From Verrucomicrobiia bacterium (lineage in GTDB: Bacteria; Verrucomicrobiota; Verrucomicrobiia; Verrucomicrobiales; DEV007): 64,000 nucleotides of DNA. Both the position numbers and the translations under genes were made by a program. Below are positions 58,501-64,000 of this stretch, one piece after another; the first letter of the stretch is position 1, and each line of letters begins with the position of its first letter. The stretch spans positions 62,001-126,000 of the forward strand of contig JAUIAH010000019.1 in NCBI GenBank assembly GCA_030425385.1, given 5' to 3'. The notes under the pieces were generated by a model. The model was given only the letters and a program-made list of their open reading frames with translations, was not told the origin of the DNA and made no database searches.

Positions 58501-58725
58501 ATCCTCGCAGAAACCGAAGCGGTATTGGTTCTCCGAGGCTCACCCGACAGCACCACCGTCCACTATGAGCCGAATGCCAACGCTCCAGACGCCGCGCTCA
58601 CCGTGGAGATGTCGAATGACCTCGTGCAATGGAATGCCCTCCCGGCAGGAACACCGTCCGCAGAAGGCATCACCGTGACGCTGCCTCGCGGGAGCACCGG
58701 ATTCGTGCGCCTGCGTGTCGAGTAA
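55558..58725 (+). CDS. Exported CotH-kinase / lamin-tail-domain protein
   Basis: A 1055-residue secreted protein with a signal peptide (LSRFLSFTLVLVCGMISAPAA). Order: first lamin-tail domain (RLTEVVTNNVSSLVDEDN, DSPDWIELHNDGDESASLAG, about 23-150); chitobiase-like beta segment (GSRITYTMDGKKPTLFNG); CotH kinase-like domain (RGRGSSTLGFPKKSYRLEF; FMESLKRDADRIDID; AGPVWDFNISSG, about 245-590); a second chitobiase-like segment (TLYYTTDGTDPRLPGG); a second lamin-tail domain (VVSEIMYHPSNPSE, FEYLELANIG); and a C-terminal DDPDADGLVNLLEYALNRNP module found at the end of many secreted proteins of this phylum. CotH kinases phosphorylate coat proteins in Bacillus; the substrate here is unknown. A promoter-like TTGTGC (55499) with TAGACT (55523) and an 18-bp spacer precedes it. 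Confidence 0.88.
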   Translation: MLSRFLSFTLVLVCGMISAPAALRLTEVVTNNVSSLVDEDNDSPDWIELHNDGDESASLAGYFLTDDQNDLNQWEFPDVSLDPGAYIVVFASGKDRRVAAGNLHTNFQLKNGGEYLALVDPDKTTVIDAFDPEIPQLEDDQSYGVRASGGTWVLHYFNTPTPGAENASGTVAEEVQFSVRGQPFTDTVEVVLSTRSGSRITYTMDGKKPTLFNGQTYSEPIVLEETTILSASISRGPLTQEVFFKVTPELAARTSNLPLVMVQSDGRVANADYKDMLLGILEPSGDDSRTKVEGPFTLNSKGQIRGRGSSTLGFPKKSYRLEFQDEDGEDKVVKPLGMPSESDWILSGRYEEDRSLIRNEFTYALSRQVGRYAARTRFCEVYFAPDGDDPVSVDDYIGVYSFMESLKRDADRIDIDELLPEHAAEPEITGGYIFKVDRAGDNDTVTTAGGQSIAITEPARTELTSEQLAYLRGYLGDMADSFDSSDPETGYPAYIDVGSWLDHHLINTLMLNVDSLRLSTYFYKQRLGKVFAGPVWDFNISSGSRDRFGSPPRPSEPEVWRGISGDRGTTFFTNGTQRWWGDLFQQRDFQQAYCDRWHELRQGAFSTENIHALIDRMADEIREAQQRNEARWPQVPPEYGGWQGEIDHLKDWLATRAAWMDGELVKPPTAIPDSGALTEGETVQLQGRRGTLLAPTTLYYTTDGTDPRLPGGEINPSAIEYPSEGILLETSATIVAREYLPDYNPKPDGPDQQWSAPASFAFIVGVEPAAAGNLVVSEIMYHPSNPSESEIAAGFTNDDAFEYLELANIGTSPIDLLGVSATDGIAFHFTDSHILAPGETALLVSNEAAFHERYGAEIEVAGVYAGNLRNSGESLALVSASGEAILAFGYDDNDPWPDEADGDGVSLVLNDPNSNPDPNMVGSWTVGTPSPGRLGGGEPAGQSYEAWAAVAIPEDRASDPLDDPDADGLVNLLEYALNRNPILAETEAVLVLRGSPDSTTVHYEPNANAPDAALTVEMSNDLVQWNALPAGTPSAEGITVTLPRGSTGFVRLRVE

Positions 58726-58741
58726 CTGCTTCTGACAGACG

Positions 58742-58767
58742 GTCAGGAGGGGTCTGCCTCTCCTGAC
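58742..58767. terminator. Bidirectional terminator-like hairpin between cotH-type gene and selD
   Basis: Arms GTCAGGAG (58742-58749) and CTCCTGAC (58760-58767) are perfect complements and extend inward through a G-T pair and two G-C pairs to a TCTG loop, an 11-bp stem. It sits in the 45-bp gap between two convergent stops. No T-run follows on either strand, so it may act as an mRNA 3'-end hairpin rather than a strong intrinsic terminator. Confidence 0.6.
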
Positions 58768-58770
58768 ATG

Positions 58771-59829
58771 CTAACGGACACGCAAAGGTGTTTCCGCATG
58801 CGCCGCCGTGACGTTGCCGATGATGGCAGCGTGGGAAAGGCCGACTTCGTGCAATTGGCGACGGGCGCTCTCGGCTTGAGATTCAGGTAGGGCTACGAGG
58901 AGGCCGCCACTGGTTTGGGGGTCGTAGAGGATCTCGTGGTTTGCTGGATTCGCGGAGGCTTCAAACGTGGTGCGGCCCTGAGTGAGCGCGCGGTTGTGTT
59001 TATTCACGCCAGTGGAGACACCCTTGGCGTACATCTCCAAGGCTTCCGGCAGGATGGGCACAGCACTGAGATCGATCTCCAATCCGCAGGCACCATCCGA
59101 GGTCATCTCGAGACCGTGGCCAGCGAGCCCGAAGCCGGTGATATCGGTCGCAGCGTGAACTTCGAAACCTTGCAGGACTTCCGCCGCCTTGCGGTTGAGC
59201 GTGGTCACGGTATCGATGCAGGTCTGAAAGGCCTTCTCCGAGACTTGGCCTTTCAGTTTCGCATTAAAGAGGACACCACTGCCGATGGGCTTGGTAAGAA
59301 TGAGAGCGTCCCCAGGCTTGGCGCCGACATTCGCCCAGTATTTCTCTGGATGGACGATGCCAGTGACAGCGAGTCCAAACTTGGGTTCGTCATCCTCGAC
59401 CGAGTGTCCGCCAGCGAGAACGGCTCCCGCCTCTGTGATCTTGTTGAGCGCACCCGCGACGATCTGATGCAGCTGTTCGGGAGGAAGTTTCCCTGAGGGA
59501 AAGCAGACGATGTTGAGACAGGTGAGGGGGCGTCCTCCCATGGCGTAGACGTCACTGATGGAATTCGCCGCGGCGATCTGGCCGTAGACGTAGGGGTCCT
59601 CCACTGGCGGCGTGATGATATCCGCCGTGGTGACAATGGCAGTGTCTTCCGAGAGCCGATAGATGCCCGCATCATCGCTGGTGTCAAAGCCCACCAACAA
59701 GTTTGGGTCCGCGTTCTTCGGAAGCGACGCGAGGAGTTCACCGAGCCCGACCGGGTCGATCTTAGCAGCTCAACCACAGGTCTTGGAAAGACTCTGCAGT
59801 GTCGCCTTCTTACGAAAAGGGAACGTCAT
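58771..59829 (-). CDS. selD: Selenide, water dikinase (selenophosphate synthetase) with in-frame UGA for Sec20
   Basis: Read from ATG 59829 the frame gives MTFPFRKKATLQSLSKTCG, then TGA (59770-59772), then AAKIDPVGLGELLASLP and the full SelD body; 353 codons in all, the usual length. The UGA falls where SelD enzymes have the catalytic Cys or selenocysteine, just before the conserved AxKI segment with its essential Lys. Later blocks, TADIITPPVEDPYVYGQIAA, NSISDVYAMGGRP, VLAGGHSVEDDEPKFGL, TKPIGSGVL and TDITGFGLAGHGLEM, are typical. It makes selenophosphate from selenide and ATP for Sec-tRNA synthesis (and 2-selenouridine). A start at TTG 59700, which avoids the UGA, would remove the catalytic N-terminus. 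SelD selenoproteins are known in other bacteria; the SECIS hairpin is a separate entry. Confidence 0.93.
59743..59761 (-). promoter_or_regulatory. Candidate bacterial SECIS hairpin of selD
   Basis: Downstream of the UGA at 59772-59770, CCC and GGG (59755-59753 and 59748-59746) pair around the loop GGUC (59752-59749), which lies at +18 to +21. The stem can extend with bulges on the 5' side (G at +13 with C at +25; GA at +9/+10 with UC at +26/+27). Loop sequence and distance equal those of the hairpin after the UGA at 2340 and are close to E. coli fdhF. The stem is weaker than at 2350. Confidence 0.6.
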
Positions 59830-59859
59830 GGCGGAGCCTAGACGTGGTCTCCACAGGTT

Positions 59860-60480
59860 TCAAATGGAGGAATCCGTCTCACGCAATCGCCTTTCTAGCA
59901 TTGCCTCGAAATCACCATGCCTTTCGGGAAGATAGTGAATGCCTCGAAATCCGAGGCCATCTGCCGCAGCCACGTTGGGGTGCCGATCATCAATGAAGAT
60001 GGCGTCCTGCGGCTCGATCCCATGGCGCTCGGCAGCGGCTCGATAGATCGCCGGATCCGGCTTGAGATAACCCGCCTCATAGGACGCGGTGCCTCCATCG
60101 AAGTACTCTAACATGGGCTCATGCTCAAGAAGATGATCGAGGTGCCACGGATTCGTATCGGAGAGGTAGAAGAGCGCATGCCCGGATCGAGAGAGACGCT
60201 CGACCACTGGGAGCATCGGCGAATTAGTCTCGAATCCAGAGTTGTAAGCGCCCTTCAGCTCTGCCGCAGTCCCTTGAAACTGAAGGTCATCCAGGCACTG
60301 GCGCGCAAAGTCATCACCATCACATTGCCCCAAACAGAAGGGGCGCGAGTGCTGGATCAGAATGGCTCTCACCCGGGCCAGGGGAAGCGTCGTGCGCGCC
60401 TGCATGGCCTGACTCACCGCTTCTAAACTGAAATGGGTGAGCACATTGCCGATGTCGAAGACGACCGGTGATCGTGTCAT
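59860..60480 (-). CDS. HAD-superfamily phosphatase (YihX-like)
   Basis: A 206-residue HAD hydrolase. Motif I is FDIGNVLTHFSLEAVSQAM (DxG-N with Asp nucleophile; the second Asp of the usual DxD is Gly, as in the GNV/YihX-type subgroup), motif II YLSDTNPWHLDHL, motif III YLKPDPAIYRAAAERHG, and motif IV IFIDDRHPNVAAADGLG. The family acts on small phosphate esters such as glucose-1-phosphate; the substrate is not fixed. It begins 9 bp downstream of the 60490 gene on the same strand. Confidence 0.85.
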   Translation of the reverse strand: MTRSPVVFDIGNVLTHFSLEAVSQAMQARTTLPLARVRAILIQHSRPFCLGQCDGDDFARQCLDDLQFQGTAAELKGAYNSGFETNSPMLPVVERLSRSGHALFYLSDTNPWHLDHLLEHEPMLEYFDGGTASYEAGYLKPDPAIYRAAAERHGIEPQDAIFIDDRHPNVAAADGLGFRGIHYLPERHGDFEAMLERRLRETDSSI

Positions 60481-60489
60481 AAGCAGGCC

Positions 60490-60945
60490 CTATTTGAAGG
60501 CGTAAGCAACCGCCCAATGGGCTTCCGTTTGATCCTTAGTGGTGATCTTGAAGGCAATGTAGTAGGTTCCGGATTTGGGCACCTCCACAGGAATGCCAAT
60601 CCAGTTCTTGCCTCGTTTGACCTTTTTATCATCGGAAACGAGACGCCCCTTCTTGTCGTAGATCGCAATCGCCATGGTCACGTCATCCGAATCAGTGCCG
60701 ACCCAGAACCAGTAGGCGTTGCCAGCAATGAGGTGATGCTTGATGGCGTGACCTTCTCCAGAGTCAGACACGCCCTGCCAGAAGTCTTTACGAAGGCTGA
60801 AGCCACCTTCGTCAGAAACAATCTTCTCGGCGCCCTCCAAGGCGAAGCTCAGCGCGTCCACCACCAGTGCCCTTACGGAGAGGACGCTCGTGAGAAGAAT
60901 GAGCGAAGCGGCAAGCGTGGCCTTGATCAATGAATGGCGGGTCAT
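60490..60945 (-). CDS. Small secreted beta-domain protein
   Basis: About 151 residues from ATG 60945, whose start overlaps the stop of the upstream gene by 4 bp. A signal peptide (LIKATLAASLILLTSVLSVRA) precedes a beta-rich mature part (IKHHLIAGNAYWFWVGTDSD, MAIAIYDKKGRLVSDDKKVK, VEVPKSGTYYIAFKITTKDQ). The pattern resembles pre-peptidase C-terminal-like beta-sandwich domains that stabilise secreted proteins. The function on its own is unknown; coupling suggests it works with the neighbouring exported protein. Confidence 0.68.
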   Translation of the reverse strand: MTRHSLIKATLAASLILLTSVLSVRALVVDALSFALEGAEKIVSDEGGFSLRKDFWQGVSDSGEGHAIKHHLIAGNAYWFWVGTDSDDVTMAIAIYDKKGRLVSDDKKVKRGKNWIGIPVEVPKSGTYYIAFKITTKDQTEAHWAVAYAFK

Positions 60946-61760
60946 GGCGCAATCGTTTCGGCCCCGACCGTGTGGCACAGTTGGTGGATACGTTTGACAG
61001 ACTCTAACGAAATCGCGTCTTCCGATCCCATGAGAGGTTCCAGTTTCTCAAGGTGAGCGATGACTTCCTTCATGCGTTTGTTCCTAACAAAGCGGTCGTT
61101 ACCTTTGAATGTCTTGGTGAAATGCTCGATCAGCTGAGGCTGATGGAGGATCTCTGCCCGCTTGGAGGAATAATCCTTTGCGATGATGGCAGTGACAATC
61201 TCCGTGCCGCGCAACCAGCCTCCCACACTGACACAATGCGCCAAGTCCTGATCACGCCGCCGTTCCATTTCGTCTCGCACCGTTTGCCGCGTGGCATCGA
61301 ACTCCGCGCGCACGGCTTTCCAGTCGCCGCGGTTAGCCTCGTCAATGATGCTCTTGCTATGTGGGAGCACCGCATGACGCAGCCCTAACTCTTCGGCGAC
61401 AGCGAGCACCGTCCGCCCTAACGAACGGATAGCGTCCTGATCTTGAGCCTCAACGGCGAGAAAACCCTCAGCGACGACGCGTCCAAGGAAGAGAGCGAAA
61501 TGGGTACGGTCACGGCAATCCTTCTCTTCTGGGACATTCAATTCGTCACGCCAATGATTTCGCGTGACCTCCAACTTATCGAGAACGTTGAAGACCTCGC
61601 TGGGAATGGGGACCACCACTTCCTCATTAAACTCGGCGATCTCGCTGAACTTGATCACGTCGTCACTGGCAAAGAGGGATGCCCCCACCGCAACGGCAGC
61701 CGCACCTGCCAATCCGGCCATGATGGCGCGCGGACGCCGTCGAATGAATGTCATCGTCAT
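60942..61760 (-). CDS. Exported helical protein of unknown function
   Basis: About 272 residues from ATG 61760 (MTMTFIRRRPRAIMAG) or ATG 61754; the longer frame to 61916 is not convincing. A hydrophobic segment (AIMAGLAGAAAVAVGASLFA) is followed by an acidic helical protein (IAEFNEEVVVPIPSEVFNV, HFALFLGRVVAEGFLAVEAQ, AHCVSVGGWLRGTEIVTAII). It resembles other uncharacterised periplasmic helical proteins in this phylum but no family can be named. It overlaps the following small secreted-protein gene by 4 bp. Confidence 0.65.
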   Translation of the reverse strand: MTMTFIRRRPRAIMAGLAGAAAVAVGASLFASDDVIKFSEIAEFNEEVVVPIPSEVFNVLDKLEVTRNHWRDELNVPEEKDCRDRTHFALFLGRVVAEGFLAVEAQDQDAIRSLGRTVLAVAEELGLRHAVLPHSKSIIDEANRGDWKAVRAEFDATRQTVRDEMERRRDQDLAHCVSVGGWLRGTEIVTAIIAKDYSSKRAEILHQPQLIEHFTKTFKGNDRFVRNKRMKEVIAHLEKLEPLMGSEDAISLESVKRIHQLCHTVGAETIAP

Positions 61761-61815
61761 TACGGACGATATTCCGGCCGAGGCAATTTGCCAGAAATAG
61801 TTGTGGAGTGTGACC

Positions 61816-63273
61816 CTAGGGGGACGGGATCTCGTTGAGCGTATAGTAGGCCACGGGATGCAGCACCGGCAGACCAGATGCCGACCGCACACCCGGAAGA
61901 CGCAGTTCGTGGACATGCCCTCTGATCAACCGGTCCAATCGAAGTCTCACAGAGAGCCCATCTGCGCTCGGCTCTGCCGCCATGACTTTGAGCCCTTCCT
62001 GATCCACCACGGGGCTCCCGTAGCTGGATTGATAAATGTAGGTGTAGGCCTCGACTTCGTAGCTCGCCAAATCAGCGAGTGATTGCCCATCGGCTGGCTG
62101 GGTGAACGTGATGCGAAAGCCATCGGGTTGCGCATAGACGCGCTTCATCTCAAACGGCACTTTTCCCGTCCACTGCACACGCTCGAGCGCAAAGCGCTGT
62201 CCCCCACGCGATCCCCACCCGCGATCCGTGCCGCCATTGAAGAGAATGCCATCCTCGCCGAAGCGGATGGCAACATTTCCTGATTGGAAACCTGATAGGA
62301 AGGGGAAACAAGCACCCTGATAGACTCCGTTGATTTGCTCCAGCGCTACCCGCTGCACTTGGGAAGCCGTCTGCTCGGCAACGAAGAGCTGATTCTCAAA
62401 AGGGCCAAAGGCACCGTTCGTCTCGTCGCAGGCAATGCCGGCGGGAGAATTGCCCATCTTGCCGTGCGGGAGCACACACGCTGGAGGCACAAACTCAGGG
62501 ATGCGATCGGCCTCCTGCACGATGCGACTGCCACTCTTCGGATCCTCGGGCCGCGGACCGATGGCATTGGTTAACTGATAGTGCACGTTACCTGTAGGAT
62601 TCCCCTGAAACGAGCCTACCTTGAGATGCTTGAGCGAACTAGAGCCATTCCACGGCCCTTGATTGTCACAATAAAACATATCGCCCAGATGATTGCGCCC
62701 AATCCCACCAGGAGATCGAATGCCACTGGCAGTGGGAATCATGTCCCCTTCGGGCGTGACGCGCACACACCATCCGCGGTAATCCGCCCGCGTCCCACCG
62801 GATCCTGTGAGGCAGAGGACGACCCAGATGTTCCCATCCTGGTCATGACGCGAACCGAAGGCGTACTCATGATAGTCCCCACAAATGCCCCAACCATCGT
62901 TAACGGTCTCAAACAGATCCGCCCGCCCATCGCCGTCATGATCGCGCAAACGGGTGACTTCAGGGCGTTGCGTCGCATACAGCCAGCCATCGCGGTAGGA
63001 AAGACCAAGTGATTCATGCAACCCTTCGGCAAAGAGCGTGTAGTGCACATTGCTAGGATCATCGTCATAAGCCCCCGTCAAGGTATAGATGTCACCGCGC
63101 CTGCTAGCGACCGCAAGCTGTTGATTCGGAAGAGGCTCGATCCCACTGACTTCTAACACGATATCATCCGGAATCGGAATAGGCGTGATGGGATAGTAAT
63201 CGGCTTCAACAGGCATGTCCTCTGCGTGCCCGAACGCCGCGAGGCTGATGAGAAGAAGAAGGGTAAGTTTCAT
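61816..63273 (-). CDS. Exported beta-propeller protein (PQQ-dependent sugar dehydrogenase-like)
   Basis: About 485 residues from ATG 63273 with a signal peptide (KLTLLLLISLAAFGHA). It looks like the soluble-glucose-dehydrogenase-type propeller common in PVC bacteria: PDDIVLEVSGIEPLPNQQLA, YTLFAEGLHESLGLSYRDG, VTRLRDHDGDGRADLFETV with a Ca-binding-like loop, HEYAFGSRHDQDGNIWVV, GIRSPGGIGRNHLGDMFY and NSPAGIACDE. Such genes usually stand beside cytochrome-type genes, as here. Whether it binds PQQ or is a non-catalytic sensor/binding propeller is open. Confidence 0.8.
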   Translation of the reverse strand: MKLTLLLLISLAAFGHAEDMPVEADYYPITPIPIPDDIVLEVSGIEPLPNQQLAVASRRGDIYTLTGAYDDDPSNVHYTLFAEGLHESLGLSYRDGWLYATQRPEVTRLRDHDGDGRADLFETVNDGWGICGDYHEYAFGSRHDQDGNIWVVLCLTGSGGTRADYRGWCVRVTPEGDMIPTASGIRSPGGIGRNHLGDMFYCDNQGPWNGSSSLKHLKVGSFQGNPTGNVHYQLTNAIGPRPEDPKSGSRIVQEADRIPEFVPPACVLPHGKMGNSPAGIACDETNGAFGPFENQLFVAEQTASQVQRVALEQINGVYQGACFPFLSGFQSGNVAIRFGEDGILFNGGTDRGWGSRGGQRFALERVQWTGKVPFEMKRVYAQPDGFRITFTQPADGQSLADLASYEVEAYTYIYQSSYGSPVVDQEGLKVMAAEPSADGLSVRLRLDRLIRGHVHELRLPGVRSASGLPVLHPVAYYTLNEIPSP

Positions 63274-63292
63274 GAAATTAGTCAATGCTATG

Positions 63293-64000
63293 TTAGTCTG
63301 TCTGACCCAGAAGGTAGGCGAACCGCTGCTTCACCGTGGCGGTGCCTTCGTGGAAGAGGATGGGTTGAAGGAGTTCCCATCGATCGCCCTGCTTCCGCAA
63401 GAGAGGATCCTCGCCACCCTCCAATGTGATGACGACGCTCGCATCCACCAGGAACTCGCCATCCACCGGGTCAATCTTCTCCGCCAAAGCCGCACGGAAG
63501 TAGAGGGGCTCAGGCGGATCCGCTTCCGCTCGTAAAGTGAGCGTCCGATTCAAAGCGATATCGCTCCCTAACAAGGCACCCTCGGGTGCGATGGCGTCTT
63601 CAATCGCCACCGTCCCCATCTGATAACGAAACACGGGAAGACGCTGTTTCCCCACCAAGGTGTAGCCTTTGAACTGAAACCCAGGAGAACGCCCCTCAGG
63701 TGTTGGCCAAGAAGCTTCAGGAGTCGCCAGTGCTGCCAATGGGGCGCCTTCGGGGCACGGCAACACGCCATAGCCCAGGGGCGGTTGATGTCCCTGACCA
63801 CGGCCGCGCCAATGACGGGCAGCATCCATGAATCCGCCGAGCCATACCTGCGCCAAGCGCATCTGATCCGCATCAAAACTCACATTGATCCCACCAGGAT
63901 ACCCCACGCCGATCGCACGATTGCCCGCGCCATCGATGAAATTCCGATAGAGGCGAGCCTCGCCATTCTGTGAGGCCAGCGGAATTCCACGCATCTGCTG
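63293..64000 (-). CDS. PVC-type secreted protein, 3' part (DUF6797/c-type cytochrome-associated), running off the window
   Basis: The C-terminal 230 or so residues of a longer protein whose 5' end lies beyond position 64000. Visible segments include GVGYPGGINVSFDADQMRLA, WLGGFMDAARHWRGRGQGHQ, PLGYGVLPCPEGAPLA and FKGYTLVGKQRLPVFRYQMG. These match a conserved module seen next to heme-c and propeller domains in large secreted Verrucomicrobia/Planctomycetes proteins, so the missing part may carry a heme-binding CxxCH; that is inference. It lies 19 bp upstream of the propeller gene on the same strand, consistent with joint function. Confidence 0.65.
   Translation of the reverse strand, partial: QQMRGIPLASQNGEARLYRNFIDGAGNRAIGVGYPGGINVSFDADQMRLAQVWLGGFMDAARHWRGRGQGHQPPLGYGVLPCPEGAPLAALATPEASWPTPEGRSPGFQFKGYTLVGKQRLPVFRYQMGTVAIEDAIAPEGALLGSDIALNRTLTLRAEADPPEPLYFRAALAEKIDPVDGEFLVDASVVITLEGGEDPLLRKQGDRWELLQPILFHEGTATVKQRFAYLLGQTD

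Noticed and set aside
58771-59700. SelD starting at TTG 59700
   Set aside because: This start exists only because the UGA upstream was treated as a stop; it would delete the catalytic Sec/Cys and Lys of the enzyme.
1-64000. Frequent GTTAG/CTAAC pentamers on both strands
   Set aside because: A rough hand count over the first 28 kb (about 40 occurrences) is near the number expected from base composition, so no special motif is claimed.
1-64000. tRNA, rRNA, mobile elements or a replication origin
   Set aside because: No such structure or gene was recognised; intergenic gaps other than 47507-48136 are all under about 300 bp.

Overview
The window looks like a chromosomal segment of a Verrucomicrobiota-type (PVC superphylum) bacterium. 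That placement is inference from gene content: a CRTAC1/FG-GAP-ASPIC protein, CotH/lamin-tail and PQQ-type beta-propeller secreted proteins, a secreted tricorn-like S41 protease, several ECF sigma factors including one with a membrane-anchored C-terminal extension, an MBOAT/SGNH O-acetylation pair, and a coproheme decarboxylase in a diderm-type gene set. Base composition is moderately GC-rich. No rRNA, tRNA, CRISPR array, insertion sequence or prophage was recognised. Coding density is high, with many start/stop overlaps and convergent genes whose stops touch.

Layout. 0.1-4.3 kb: a BlaI-type repressor and a very large exported FG-GAP/ASPIC-UnbV/TlpA/TPR protein interrupted by one in-frame UGA. 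4.3-7 kb: archaeal/eukaryotic-type prolyl-tRNA synthetase and an M20 peptidase. 7.1-8.3 kb: an Ala/Lys/Pro-rich tail-anchored protein, a tiny membrane peptide and thioredoxin. 8.3-12 kb: an SGNH protein, an MBOAT acyltransferase and a CDP-paratose-2-epimerase-like protein (surface polysaccharide). 12.2-17 kb: a membrane protein of unknown function, ChdC/HemQ, ThiG, a secreted unknown and an esterase. 17-23.7 kb: a complete-looking PAPS-route sulfate assimilation locus (cysCDN; sir-cysH-cysK) with its own Rrf2 regulator and a candidate operator. 23.8-34.2 kb: tricorn-like protease, AbgT transporter, TIM-barrel isomerase, ECF sigma/anti-sigma pair, Gph and TsaD. 34.2-40.5 kb: a PQQ propeller protein and a cluster of three helical-repeat genes, one fused to an ECF sigma factor and one frameshifted. 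40.6-47.5 kb: single-chain GcvP, a Nudix-ScpB fusion, an unknown, and an FMN alpha-hydroxyacid oxidase. 47.5-48.1 kb: an intergenic tandem repeat. 48.1-55.5 kb: CarB, an ECF sigma operon with a signal peptidase I, MoaC and Ste24 protease. 55.6-64 kb: CotH/lamin-tail protein, selenophosphate synthetase SelD, a HAD phosphatase, two unknowns, and two propeller/cytochrome-type secreted proteins, the last running off the window.

Main result. Two genes in this window appear to be selenoproteins. SelD carries UGA at the position of the family's catalytic Cys/Sec, and the FG-GAP/ASPIC/TlpA protein has one in-frame UGA joining two halves of one multidomain exported protein. Downstream of both UGAs the tetranucleotide GGUC lies at exactly +18 to +21 in the loop of a hairpin, close to its placement in the known E. 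coli fdhF bacterial SECIS element. The FG-GAP/ASPIC selenoprotein is, to my knowledge, not a described selenoprotein family. Secondary points are the Nudix-ScpB fusion, the membrane-tethered sigma factor embedded in a helical-repeat gene cluster, and the Rrf2-controlled sulfur locus.
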